From assembly GCF_013912065.1 (NCBI RefSeq), contig NZ_JACESA010000020.1, positions 1-44,870 on the forward strand: 44,870 bases of DNA, read 5' to 3'. Below are positions 8,922-16,302 of this stretch, piece after piece. The position numbers and the translations under genes were made by a program. The notes beneath the pieces are model-generated. The model searched no databases. It was not told the origin of the DNA and worked only from the letters and a program-made list of their open reading frames with translations. Within the stretch, counting starts at the first letter, position 1. Every line of letters starts with the position of its first letter. The stretch is from Brevundimonas sp. (lineage in GTDB: Bacteria > Pseudomonadota > Alphaproteobacteria > Caulobacterales > Caulobacteraceae).

Positions 8922-8996
8922 GGATGCGTAGCTCAGCGGGAGAGCACCTCGTTGACATCGAGGGGGTCACAGGTTCAATCCCTGTCGCGTCCACCA
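8922..8996 (+). tRNA. tRNA-Val (anticodon GAC)
   Basis: A full cloverleaf is visible. The acceptor stem GGATGCG pairs with CGCGTCC, the D arm is GCTC/GAGC, and the anticodon stem CCTCG/CGAGG encloses loop TTGACAT with anticodon GAC. The T arm contains GGTTCAATCC. The 3' end ACCA is encoded. GAC reads the valine codon GUC. No integrated element is visible at its 3' end. Confidence 0.96.
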
Positions 8997-9091
8997 TTCC
9001 TTCCCAAGACATTCAAAGCGTTGAGGAAACCGCTATCCAGCGGTCGTAGACGGTCACCGGATCGCTTCCACGCGGATCTGCGGCGTATCGA

Positions 9092-9475
9092 CTAGAAAAC
9101 TGTCGGCATGGTTCGGGGAATGAGCGCTTGGGCCGCTTCCATGTCCTTTGCGACGAGATGACGTCGGTCGTGGAATTTGACGTCCATGATCCGGCAACGT
9201 TCGAAGGCGATGGGATCGTCGCTGATGAAGATCGTATAGCTCTGCTTGCTGTGCGCGGCGTTGAAGGCGGCGGCGATCAGGTCGAGTTCTTCGGGAGTGG
9301 CCTTCTCGTGGGGCGCCCGGATATCCAGTATCCAGTCCCAGCCTCCCAGCTCCGGCCGCCGTGCGAGTTGGCGCAATACCGTGTCGGCCACGGTCACGGT
9401 CTGAGGCCTGGGCAACACGGTCACGACGACCCGCTTCAGACCTTCTTCGATGGTTACTTTGGTAGACATCGCCAA
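9092..9475 (-). CDS. Hypothetical protein, STAS-like fold possible
   Basis: 127 residues from a TTG start at 9475, or 125 from ATG at 9469. A GGA lies about 9 bases before the TTG, while the ATG has no better site, so the start is undecided. The sequence alternates beta-like and helical segments (VTIEEGLKRVVVTVLP, WDWILDIRAPHEKATPEELD, SYTIFISDDP, FHDRRHLVAKDMEAAQALI). This resembles small SpoIIAA/STAS-like proteins common as hypothetical genes in Caulobacterales, but I do not recognise a named family. It lies 29 bp downstream of the DUF1365 gene on the same strand and could be co-transcribed with the ECF-controlled operon. Confidence 0.65.
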   Translation of the reverse strand: MAMSTKVTIEEGLKRVVVTVLPRPQTVTVADTVLRQLARRPELGGWDWILDIRAPHEKATPEELDLIAAAFNAAHSKQSYTIFISDDPIAFERCRIMDVKFHDRRHLVAKDMEAAQALIPRTMPTVF

Positions 9476-9504
9476 GATGATGATCCAGAAAAAACAATGA
9501 TCTC

Positions 9505-10362
9505 TTAAGGGGAGGGTTGTCGCTGACGCTTGGCCTCTGCCTCGAACGGCCGAGCATGGGACACACGGCGATGGCCGTCTTTAGCCTCTGCGCGCAGGAC
9601 CAGCACGCCGGGACCGGCGTCCGGCTTGCGGGTCAGGGGCACGCGCTTCAGCCAGAGTTTCAGCGCTTCCCAGTGGATGGCGGCCACCACTTTCAGCGTC
9701 AGCAGCGGCATGGAAAGGGCGGCGGCGATCAGGGCGCGGTCGGTCAGCGGACGGCGTCGGCCGGTCATGGTGGTGGCGATCAGCAGGCCCGTGGCGTCCG
9801 ATCCGTCGATGGCCAGGGCCAGGGTCTCGCCCGGCGGCCTTCCCTTGAAGTCGTAGCGCATGTCCATGTGCATGAAGGGCGATACATACAGGCTCTTGGC
9901 GGTCTGCTGTCGAAAACGGCCGGCGTCGGCGTCGGTCGCCATGACGGGCAGGACATAGGACCGACGCTCGCGGAAGGTGCTGGTGACCTCATAGATCATG
10001 GCCGCCAGCCGACCGTCTTCGTGATGGCAGTAATAGAGGCTGATCGGGTTGAAGACGAAGCCCAGCACCCTGGGCATGGTCAGCAGGCGGACGGCGCCCG
10101 CGCCGATATCCACCCCGACCTCGGCCAGCCGCGCCTCGATCTGGCTTCGCAGCGGCATGCCGGAACCGTCGCCGTGATCCCGCTCGTGGAAGGACAGCAG
10201 GTTGAACCGGCCGCGTGAGAAGACCCTGAGGTGGGCGTCCAGGGCGTCGATCTCGTCGAGATCGAGCATCAGCCAGAAGACGCGATAGTTCAGCCGGTGC
10301 TGTTTCGGCCTCAGGCGGCTGTGAAAGACCCCGCCGCGGTAGAGGGCCGAGGCCTGGGTCAC
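9505..10362 (-). CDS. DUF1365 family protein
   Basis: 285 residues from GTG at 10362, which overlaps the stop of the FAD oxidoreductase gene by 4 bp, so translation is coupled. DUF1365 blocks seen: the start SALYRGGVFHSRLRPKQHRL, YRVFWLMLDLDEID, FNPISLYYCH and SPFMHMDMRYDF. In many bacteria this family is encoded between an FAD-dependent amine-oxidase-like protein and a cyclopropane-fatty-acyl synthase, and is linked to lipid modification under RpoE/ChrR-type control; its own reaction is not known to me. No cyclopropane synthase gene follows here. The frame is open far upstream of the GTG, but that part is a shadow of the FAD gene. Confidence 0.85.
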   Translation of the reverse strand: MTQASALYRGGVFHSRLRPKQHRLNYRVFWLMLDLDEIDALDAHLRVFSRGRFNLLSFHERDHGDGSGMPLRSQIEARLAEVGVDIGAGAVRLLTMPRVLGFVFNPISLYYCHHEDGRLAAMIYEVTSTFRERRSYVLPVMATDADAGRFRQQTAKSLYVSPFMHMDMRYDFKGRPPGETLALAIDGSDATGLLIATTMTGRRRPLTDRALIAAALSMPLLTLKVVAAIHWEALKLWLKRVPLTRKPDAGPGVLVLRAEAKDGHRRVSHARPFEAEAKRQRQPSP

Positions 10363-11699
10363 GCCGCCCGCTCCAGTTCGGACGGGGGCGGGGTGACGTG
10401 GATGCGGCCGCTCTCGTTCTCGACCGTCCAGGGGCGTCGGACGCCGCCCAGTTGTTCGGCCACGGCGAGGCCTGACTGCAGTCCGTCCTCGTGAAAGCCG
10501 GCCCCGAAATGGGCGCCGCAGAACCAGACCCCGCCCTGGCCCTGCAGGCTCCACAGCGACTTCTGGGCCTTCATGGCGGCGGGGTCGAAGATCGGGTGTT
10601 CGTAGAGCTCGCTGCGCAACAGGGTTCCGGGCGCCGGCGGGCGGGGCGGGTTCAAGGTCACGAACAGGTCCTGGCCCGGCAGGCCCTGCAACCGGTTCAT
10701 CCAGTAGGTGACGCACAGGCCGCCCTCTGCGCCGATATAGTTCCACGAGGCCCAGGCCCGGCGGCGCCGGGGCATCAGGCCGGGGTCGGTGTGCAATATG
10801 GTCAGGTTGCGGCTGTATCTGAACGCGCCCAGCAGTTCGCGCTCCTGGGCCGTGGGTTCGGCCAGCAGGGCCAGGGCCTGATCCGCATGGGCGCCGATGA
10901 CGACGTGGTCGAACCGTTCCGTCTCGCCGGTCGTGTCCCGCACCAGGACGCCGCCGTCGACGCGCCGCACCTGGGCCGCGCCTCGACGCAGCCGCACGCC
11001 GTCGCCGATCTGGCGGGCCAGTTCCTCGACATAGACCCGGCTGCCGCCGACGACCGTGCGCCACAGCGGGCGCCCCACCAGTTTCAGCAGGCCGTGATTG
11101 CCGCAGAACCGCAGGAAGGACTCGGCCGGATAGTCCAGCAACGTATGGGCCGGTGACGACCAGATGGCGGCGGCCATCGGCAGCAGATGATCATCGCGGA
11201 AGGCTTCGCTGAAGCCCTCGCGCTTCAGATACTGGCCCAGGGTCACGTCGCTGTCGGCCAGGGCGGCCATGCCGTCGGGCGCGGAGCGATAGAAGCGCAG
11301 GATCTCCTTCAGCATCGACCAGAAGCGGGGCCGCAGCATGTTGCGGCGCTGGGCGAACAGGGCCGGGGCTGCATATTCGAACCGCCCCTGATCAAGGGAT
11401 ACGGCGAAGGACATGTCGGTGGCCCGCGTCTCCAGCCCCAGATGGGCGAACAGGGCGATCAGGTTCGGGTAGGTGGCGTCGTTGAAGACGATGAAGCCGG
11501 TGTCCACCGCTGTCTCCCCGTCGGCGGTGCGGACATCGACGGTGTTGGAATGGCCGCCCAAACGGTCGTCGCGCTCGTAGATCGTCACCTCATGGCGACG
11601 CGACAGCAGCCAGGCGCACGACAGGGCCGATATGCCCGAGCCCACGACGGCGATCCGAAGACGCGGACCGGTCTCGCTGACGGGGGGAAAAGAGGACAT
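10359..11699 (-). CDS. NAD(P)/FAD-dependent amine-oxidase-like oxidoreductase
   Basis: 446 residues from ATG at 11699, preceded by a GGAG about 8 bases upstream. The first beta-alpha-beta unit with AVVGSGISALSCAWLLSRR and the acidic YERDDRLGGHS step forms the FAD-binding Rossmann motif. DTGFIVFNDATYPNL and the late WFCGAHFGAGFHEDGLQSG block are typical of the amine oxidase/phytoene desaturase superfamily. It forms a two-gene operon with the DUF1365 gene. A promoter-like TGATCC-N18-TA lies 32-58 bp upstream, mirrored to that of the divergent ECF sigma gene, so it is a likely direct target of that sigma factor. The expected role is oxidation or desaturation of a lipid or isoprenoid in the response to singlet oxygen; the substrate is unknown. 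The frame extends further upstream, but that part overlaps the promoter. Confidence 0.85.
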   Translation of the reverse strand: MSSFPPVSETGPRLRIAVVGSGISALSCAWLLSRRHEVTIYERDDRLGGHSNTVDVRTADGETAVDTGFIVFNDATYPNLIALFAHLGLETRATDMSFAVSLDQGRFEYAAPALFAQRRNMLRPRFWSMLKEILRFYRSAPDGMAALADSDVTLGQYLKREGFSEAFRDDHLLPMAAAIWSSPAHTLLDYPAESFLRFCGNHGLLKLVGRPLWRTVVGGSRVYVEELARQIGDGVRLRRGAAQVRRVDGGVLVRDTTGETERFDHVVIGAHADQALALLAEPTAQERELLGAFRYSRNLTILHTDPGLMPRRRRAWASWNYIGAEGGLCVTYWMNRLQGLPGQDLFVTLNPPRPPAPGTLLRSELYEHPIFDPAAMKAQKSLWSLQGQGGVWFCGAHFGAGFHEDGLQSGLAVAEQLGGVRRPWTVENESGRIHVTPPPSELERAA

Positions 11700-11730
11700 A
11701 CAGGCTCCGGACGGGGTTTCTTTCGGGGCG

Positions 11731-11757
11731 ATACGTCGCAGGCCGGTTCGCGGATCA
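11731..11757 (-). promoter_or_regulatory. ECF-type promoter of the FAD/DUF1365 operon
   Basis: On the minus strand TGATCC (11757-11752) is followed by 18 bp and TAT (11733-11731). TGATCC with an 18-bp spacer and TA is the pattern I recall for RpoE/ChrR-group (ECF11) promoters. It is the mirror image of the promoter of the sigma gene. Confidence 0.6.
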
Positions 11758-11762
11758 TGAAA

Positions 11763-11792
11763 TGATCCAGACTTCGACCGGAACCGTACTAG
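11763..11792 (+). promoter_or_regulatory. ECF-type promoter of the sigma/anti-sigma operon
   Basis: TGATCC (11763-11768), 18 bp, then TACTAG (11787-11792). Together with the minus-strand copy it forms the inverted repeat GGATCAT-GAA-ATGATCC (11752-11768). This indicates autoregulation of the sigma gene. Transcription should start close to 11798-11800, so translation cannot begin at the ATG at 11762. Confidence 0.6.
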
Positions 11793-11797
11793 GTTCA

Positions 11798-12403
11798 ATG
11801 CATGGACAGATTTCAACGCTTCGACAGATTCGCGCCCCGGTGATCTCCACGGGCGGCGAATATGATCGACTGATCGAGGCGGTGGCCATGCGGCGCGACC
11901 GGGAGGCCTTCGCACGTCTGTTCGAACATTTCGCGCCTCGGCTGAAGGCCTATCTGATGAAGGCGGGCGCGCCCGCCGGCGCGGCCGAGGACTTCGCTCA
12001 GGACGCCATGCTGACGGTGTGGCGCAAGGCCGAACTGTTCGACAGCACCAAGGCTCATGCGGCGACCTGGATCTTCACCATCGCACGCAACCGGCGCCTG
12101 GACGTGCTGCGCCAGGACGCGCGCCGCACCCCCATGCCGCACCTTGAGCTGGTTCAGGACGAGCCGGAACAGCCCGATCAGGTCTTTCTGGCGTCGGAGG
12201 ACGCCGCTCGGCTGAAATCGGCCATGGAGCGGCTGACGAAAGACCAGATGGAGGTTCTTCGTCTCGCCTTCTTCCAGGACAATCCTCATTCCGAAATCGC
12301 CCGCCGGCTGGATCTGCCGCTGGGCACCGTAAAGTCTCGAATTCGCAAGGCCATGATCAAACTGCGCACCCTGCTGGAAGACGACGAGGGGGGGCAGTCA
12401 TGA
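11798..12403 (+). CDS. ECF sigma factor of the RpoE/ChrR group
   Basis: 201 residues from ATG 11798; GTG 11840 is an alternative that matches the shorter N-terminus remembered for Rhodobacter RpoE. An ATG at 11762 would place the promoter inside the gene. ATG 11798 sits at or next to the predicted transcription start, so the mRNA may be leaderless. Region 2 contains FARLFEHFAPRLKAYLMKAG and EDFAQDAMLTVWRKAELF; region 4 has the HTH LDLPLGTVKSRIRKAMIKLR. The group answers singlet oxygen and organic hydroperoxides in Rhodobacter. The stop overlaps the anti-sigma start (ATGA), so the two products are translated together. Confidence 0.9.
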   Translation: MHGQISTLRQIRAPVISTGGEYDRLIEAVAMRRDREAFARLFEHFAPRLKAYLMKAGAPAGAAEDFAQDAMLTVWRKAELFDSTKAHAATWIFTIARNRRLDVLRQDARRTPMPHLELVQDEPEQPDQVFLASEDAARLKSAMERLTKDQMEVLRLAFFQDNPHSEIARRLDLPLGTVKSRIRKAMIKLRTLLEDDEGGQS

Positions 12404-13038
12404 ACGGCGGTCACAATCCCTCCGAAGAAAGGCTTCTGGCCTATGCTGCGGGCACGCTCAGCCCGCCCGAGGCCGTAGTGGTCGCCGCCCATCTGGCGAT
12501 GCGGCCGGCGAATGACGCCTGGGTCCGGCGGCTCCAGGCCGTGGGCGGTCGTCTGCTGGACGATCTGGAGCCCGAGCCGCTGGCGGACGACGCCCTTGCG
12601 CGCGTCCTGGCCCGCGCCGAGGTGGACGCCGGAGAGGTGCTGGCCTCGACACCGCTGAACGACATGGCCGGCCTGCCCGAGCCGCTGCGACGCTATGCTT
12701 TGGGCCCGTGGCGTTGGCTGGGGCCGGGCATGCGCGCGCGGGACGTCCATGCGCCGCGCGACGGCGACTGTCGCGTGATCCTGCTGGAGATCGGTCCGGG
12801 GCGCGATACGCCCAGACACACCCACGGCGGCGTCGAACTGACCTGCGTCATCCACGGCGCCTACGCCACCGAGACGGCGCGGTTCGACGTGGGCGATTTC
12901 GAGGAGGCGGACGCCGAGGTGCTGCACCAGCCGCGCGTCGTGTCGCCGGAAGCCTGCCTGTGCGTCGTGGCCCTGGACGGGCAGATCGAACTGGACGGCT
13001 GGCTGGGCAAGCTGATCCAGCCCTTTGTCCGGCTGTAG
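12400..13038 (+). CDS. ChrR-family anti-sigma factor with cupin domain; N-terminal zinc cysteines absent
   Basis: 212 residues, overlapping the sigma gene by 4 bp. ChrR holds its ECF sigma factor inactive in the cytoplasm until singlet oxygen triggers release. The N-terminal anti-sigma domain is recognisable (EERLLAYAAGTLSPPEAVVVAAHLA). Of the four zinc ligands known in Rhodobacter ChrR (His, His, Cys, Cys), H5 and H31 are kept, but the cysteine positions are R35 and N38. The C-terminal cupin keeps its metal set H140, H142, E146 and H176. A CxC near residues 186-188 matches the conserved pair in ChrR. The protein may therefore bind zinc only in the cupin, or fold its N-domain without metal. 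The promoter context supports the pairing with the upstream sigma factor. Confidence 0.88.
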   Translation: MNGGHNPSEERLLAYAAGTLSPPEAVVVAAHLAMRPANDAWVRRLQAVGGRLLDDLEPEPLADDALARVLARAEVDAGEVLASTPLNDMAGLPEPLRRYALGPWRWLGPGMRARDVHAPRDGDCRVILLEIGPGRDTPRHTHGGVELTCVIHGAYATETARFDVGDFEEADAEVLHQPRVVSPEACLCVVALDGQIELDGWLGKLIQPFVRL

Positions 13039-13082
13039 AGGTTCAGTCGGTCGGTCGTTCGACCCATTCGCCGCTCCCCACA

Positions 13083-13115
13083 CCGTCATCCTAGGGACAA
13101 GGGCGAGGATGACGG
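13083..13115. repeat. Small palindromic element, CCGTCATCCT hairpin
   Basis: CCGTCATCCT (13083-13092) pairs with AGGATGACGG (13106-13115). The same outer arms GTCATCCT/AGGATGAC bound the larger element at 20753-20918, so both probably belong to one dispersed extragenic palindrome family. Confidence 0.6.
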
Positions 13116-13166
13116 GCTTAAGAGGTTCGGAAGTCGCGGACGGCGACGCCTGTCCGGCGCCCCCCC

Positions 13167-13201
13167 AAAGAAGAAGAGCGCGGCCCTTTCGAGCCGCGCT
13201 C
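13167..13201 (-). terminator. Rho-independent terminator of the exported-protein gene
   Basis: On the minus strand GAGCGCGGC (13201-13193) pairs with GCCGCGCTC (13184-13176) and is followed by TTCTTT. It lies 37 bp past the stop of the gene at 13238-13603. Confidence 0.85.
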
Positions 13202-13237
13202 CCCTCATGTCTAGGCCCCGTTCGGCGGCAGGGCGGC

Positions 13238-13603
13238 CTAGCCGCGACGGTTATCCCGGTCGCGACGCTCGGAACGGATCTCGGCCGACAGGCGGTCGAA
13301 GCGACGATCCAGGTCGTTGCGCTCCCACGCCGTGAGGCCGCCGCGACGATAGTTGGCCTCCAGGCGCAGCAGGCTGTTGAAGTCGCCACGCAGACGGGCG
13401 GCTTCGCGACGGCTCAGCTGGCCGGTGCGGACCCCCTGGTCGATGCGACGGTCCAGATTGGTCTGGCGGGCGTTGATCGACTGCCAGTTGCCGTAGCCGG
13501 CCTGATAGACGGGCGGCCGGCCGTGATAGGACTGGGCGGCGGCGGGCAGGGCGGCCGAGGCGACGGCGGCCAGGACGATGGTGGGGATGATGAGCTTCCG
13601 CAT
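13238..13603 (-). CDS. Small exported hypothetical protein
   Basis: 121 residues with a clear signal peptide: Lys/Arg at the N-terminus, hydrophobic core IIPTIVLAAVASAAL, and probable cleavage after PAAA-Q. The mature part is strongly basic and Arg/Asp-rich (LDRRIDQGVRTGQLSRREAAR, LEANYRRGGLTAWERNDLDRR) and predicted helical. Such short proteins with an Arg-rich helical pattern are frequent in Caulobacterales and have no known function. A strong terminator follows the stop. It stands alone, divergent from the FeuN-like/FeuPQ-like operon. Confidence 0.8.
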   Translation of the reverse strand: MRKLIIPTIVLAAVASAALPAAAQSYHGRPPVYQAGYGNWQSINARQTNLDRRIDQGVRTGQLSRREAARLRGDFNSLLRLEANYRRGGLTAWERNDLDRRFDRLSAEIRSERRDRDNRRG

Positions 13604-13830
13604 GATGGTTCTCCTCGGTTCGGGCGTCGGTCGGGCTGACCGGCGATGGGGAGAGATGACGACACAGCGGCTGAGCCCGGTCTGAACAAGCCCGATCAGG
13701 TTCGGTTCATCTTGATGATAAATCCGCCATGTTCGGAACGATCAGGGTTCGGCGCAATGGCGTTCGGGGCCGCTCTATTCTATACGCGTCATTCAGGGCC
13801 TGTTCAGGAGAACGGCGCCAGATAGACGCC

Positions 13831-14166
13831 ATGTTTAGCAAGTTCGCCAGTCTGACCGTCGCCGTCGCGACCCTGGCCCTCGCTCCGGTCCTTACCCCGG
13901 CGGCGAGCGCCCAGTCGCGCGACGAACGCCAGCAAACCCAATCGCAGCCCCAGCCCCGTCAGCCGCGCGTCAGCCCGGACGAAGCGCGACGCCGGGGCGG
14001 CGAAGCCGTCGGCGGGCGTCCGATCGACACCCGCCCTCGCGGCGACGGCGACTATTCGGTCCTGGTCGAGCGCGACGGTCGTGTTCGCGAGGTCGTGGTC
14101 GACGGCCAGACCGGCCGCACGCGCGACAGCGGATCCAGCAACAACCAGCGTCGCAGGCCCGACTGA
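13831..14166 (+). CDS. Small exported protein preceding the FeuPQ-like pair; FeuN-like candidate
   Basis: 111 residues from ATG 13831. The frame is open further upstream to 13729, but the signal peptide starts here: MFSKFASLTVAVATLALAPV with probable cleavage after ASA. The mature protein is Gln/Arg/Pro-rich, then has a short beta-like segment YSVLVERDGRVREVVVDGQTG that recalls half a PepSY domain. The stop codon overlaps the start of the response regulator by 1 base. In Sinorhizobium the small periplasmic FeuN is encoded directly before feuP-feuQ and restrains the kinase, so an analogous role is plausible. No sequence similarity to FeuN can be confirmed here. Confidence 0.75.
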   Translation: MFSKFASLTVAVATLALAPVLTPAASAQSRDERQQTQSQPQPRQPRVSPDEARRRGGEAVGGRPIDTRPRGDGDYSVLVERDGRVREVVVDGQTGRTRDSGSSNNQRRRPD

Positions 14167-14846
14167 TGCGTGTCCTTCTCGTCGAAGACGACGTCGATCT
14201 GTCGCGCCAGCTGAAGGGCGCCCTGTCCGACGCCGGCTATGCCGTGGACCATGCGCCGGACGGCGAGGAAGCCCATTATCTGGGCGAGAACGAACCCTAT
14301 GACGTCATCGTCCTGGATCTGGGCCTGCCCAAGATCGACGGGGTGTCGGTGCTGGAGCGCTGGCGGCGTGAGGGCAAGGCGACGCCGGTCCTGATCCTGA
14401 CCGCGCGCGGCGCCTGGTCGGACAAGGTGGCGGGCTTCGACGCCGGCGCCGACGACTATCTGACCAAGCCCTTCCACACCGAGGAGCTGCTGGCGCGGCT
14501 GCGCGCCCTGCTGCGCCGTTCGGCCGGCATCGCCTCGGCGACCCTGGCGTGCGGCGGCCTGAGGCTGGACCCGCGTGCGGCGCGCGCCAGCGTCAATGGC
14601 GAGCCGTTGCGGCTGACCTCGCTGGAGTACCGGCTGCTGCACTATATGATGATGCACCAGGGCCGGGTCATCAGCCGGACCGAGCTGGTCGAACACCTGT
14701 ACGATCAGGACTTCGACCGGGATTCCAACACGATCGAGGTCTTTATCGGCCGGCTGCGCAAGAAGGTCGGTTCGGACCGGATCGAGACGGTCCGGGGCCT
14801 GGGCTATCGGCTGACCCCCTTGGCCGGCGAATCCGAGGCGGCGTGA
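14166..14846 (+). CDS. feuP: OmpR/PhoB-family response regulator, FeuP-like
   Basis: 226 residues. The receiver domain has acidic residues ED at 7-9, phospho-acceptor D51 (VIVLDLGLPKIDG), the Thr in LILTAR and the Lys in DDYLTKPF. The winged-helix DNA-binding domain covers ~125-220, with LTSLEYRLLHYMM, SRTELVEHLYDQDFDRDSN and RLRKKVGSDRIETVRGLGYR. The VEHLYDQDFDRDSNTIEVF segment is strikingly like FeuP of Rhizobiales and PhoP-type regulators. In Sinorhizobium FeuP controls export of cyclic beta-glucan under low osmolarity. The target here is unknown. Start and stop overlap the neighbouring genes (1 and 4 bases), so the three genes form a tight operon. Confidence 0.85.
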   Translation: MRVLLVEDDVDLSRQLKGALSDAGYAVDHAPDGEEAHYLGENEPYDVIVLDLGLPKIDGVSVLERWRREGKATPVLILTARGAWSDKVAGFDAGADDYLTKPFHTEELLARLRALLRRSAGIASATLACGGLRLDPRAARASVNGEPLRLTSLEYRLLHYMMMHQGRVISRTELVEHLYDQDFDRDSNTIEVFIGRLRKKVGSDRIETVRGLGYRLTPLAGESEAA

Positions 14847-16294
14847 GCGAGACGGCGGCGCCCGAGCGCCCCGGCCGCCGATCCGACTGGGGCCGGTTCG
14901 TGGGCCGGCCCGGCCGTTCCCTGACCCGGCGACTGATCTGGCTGGCCTCGGCCTGGATCATGGTGGCCCTGGTCATCGCCGCCATCGTCCTGACCCAGGC
15001 CTTTCAGGAATCGGCCCTTCGCCGTCTGGGCGACATGCTGGATGAGACCATCGACGAGATCGTGGTGGCGGCCAGCCGCACGGGCGAGAGCGAGGCCGTG
15101 CCCCAGATCCAGGACGCCCGCACCCTGCGGCTGTTGTCGGGCAAATACTGGCAGATACTGGAAGTCCGCCCGGACGGACGGCTGGTCAGCATCGCCCGCT
15201 CGACCTCGCTGTGGAACTACGACCTCGCCCTTCCCGCCGATCTGCCCCAGCGTCTGGACGCGGCCTTCGGCGAGGTGATCACCTTCAACACCCTCGGTCC
15301 CAAGGACGAACCCGCCCTGCGGGAACCGCTACGGGTCGCCGCCAGCATGAAGTCCATCCCCCGGCGCGAGCATCCGGTCATCTTCCTGGCCGCGATCGAC
15401 CGGTCGGAGGTGGACGCCGACACCCGCCAGTTCGCACGCCTGACCTGGGCGGCCCTGCTGATCCTGGGGTTCGGGCTCGTGGCGGCCGTCTTCCTGCAGG
15501 TGCGGATCGGCCTGCGTCCCCTGTACGACCTGCGCAACGAGATCGCCGCGGTGCGCAAGGGGCTGAGCGCGCGGATCGAACGCGCCTATCCGATGGAGAT
15601 CCAGCCCCTGGCCGAACAGGTCAACCGGCTGCTGGACCATAACCAGGAGGTGGTCGAGCGCCAGCGCACCCATGTCGGCAACCTGGCCCATGCGCTGAAG
15701 ACCCCGATCTCGGTCATGCTGGCCGAGGCCGGGACCGCCGAGGGGCAGTTGCCGGAACTGGTGCGGCGCCAGACCCGGGTCATGCAGGGCCAGGTCGATC
15801 ACCACCTTCGCCGCGCCCGCGCCGCCGCCCGCGCCGCCCACGGCCTGGGCGAGCGGACCGACGTCTCGGAGGTGCTGGACGAACTGGCGGTGATGATCGA
15901 GCAGGTGTTCCGGGACAAGCAGGTGGAGATCGACTGGCGCGCGCCGGACGACCTGGTCTTCCTGGGCGAACGCCAGGATCTGCAGGAGATCCTGGGCAAT
16001 CTGATCGAGAACGCGGCCAAGTTCGGCAAGCGACGCGTCCGGGTCACGGCCGGCGACAGCGGCCTGGGCCAGATGGTCGTGGTGGTCGAGGACGACGGCG
16101 CCGGCCTGGCCGTCGATCAGCGCGAGGGCGTCATGAAGCGCGGCGCCCGGCTGGACGAGAGCGCGCCTGGATCTGGCCTGGGCCTGTCGATCGTCGACGA
16201 CCTGACGCGCGCCTATGGCGGGCGGCTGACGCTGGGCGACAGCGACATGGGCGGGCTGAAGGTCGTGCTGGAGCTGCCCGCGGCCCGGGTCTAG
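14843..16294 (+). CDS. feuQ: Membrane sensor histidine kinase, FeuQ/PhoQ-like
   Basis: 483 residues from GTG 14843, overlapping the regulator stop by 4 bases; the frame open upstream is a shadow of the regulator. The first membrane segment is LIWLASAWIMVALVIAAIV (~30-50). A periplasmic sensor domain covers ~50-205 and the second membrane segment is LTWAALLILGFGLVAAVFLQV. HAMP-like linker follows. The H-box is HVGNLAHALKTPISV with phospho-acceptor H283. N-box NLIENAAKF and G-box SGLGLSIVDDL complete the ATPase domain. HVGNLAHALKTP is typical of the FeuQ/PhoQ class. The preceding small exported protein could contact the periplasmic domain. Confidence 0.87.
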   Translation: MSETAAPERPGRRSDWGRFVGRPGRSLTRRLIWLASAWIMVALVIAAIVLTQAFQESALRRLGDMLDETIDEIVVAASRTGESEAVPQIQDARTLRLLSGKYWQILEVRPDGRLVSIARSTSLWNYDLALPADLPQRLDAAFGEVITFNTLGPKDEPALREPLRVAASMKSIPRREHPVIFLAAIDRSEVDADTRQFARLTWAALLILGFGLVAAVFLQVRIGLRPLYDLRNEIAAVRKGLSARIERAYPMEIQPLAEQVNRLLDHNQEVVERQRTHVGNLAHALKTPISVMLAEAGTAEGQLPELVRRQTRVMQGQVDHHLRRARAAARAAHGLGERTDVSEVLDELAVMIEQVFRDKQVEIDWRAPDDLVFLGERQDLQEILGNLIENAAKFGKRRVRVTAGDSGLGQMVVVVEDDGAGLAVDQREGVMKRGARLDESAPGSGLGLSIVDDLTRAYGGRLTLGDSDMGGLKVVLELPAARV

Positions 16295-16302
16295 GGCAGG
16301 TT

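Noticed and set aside
9029-9044. Hairpin ACCGCT/AGCGGT after tRNA-Val as terminator
   Set aside because: Only 6 bp and no T-tract.
8922-9091. tRNA-Val as attachment site of an island
   Set aside because: No repeat of the tRNA 3' end and no integrase gene adjacent.
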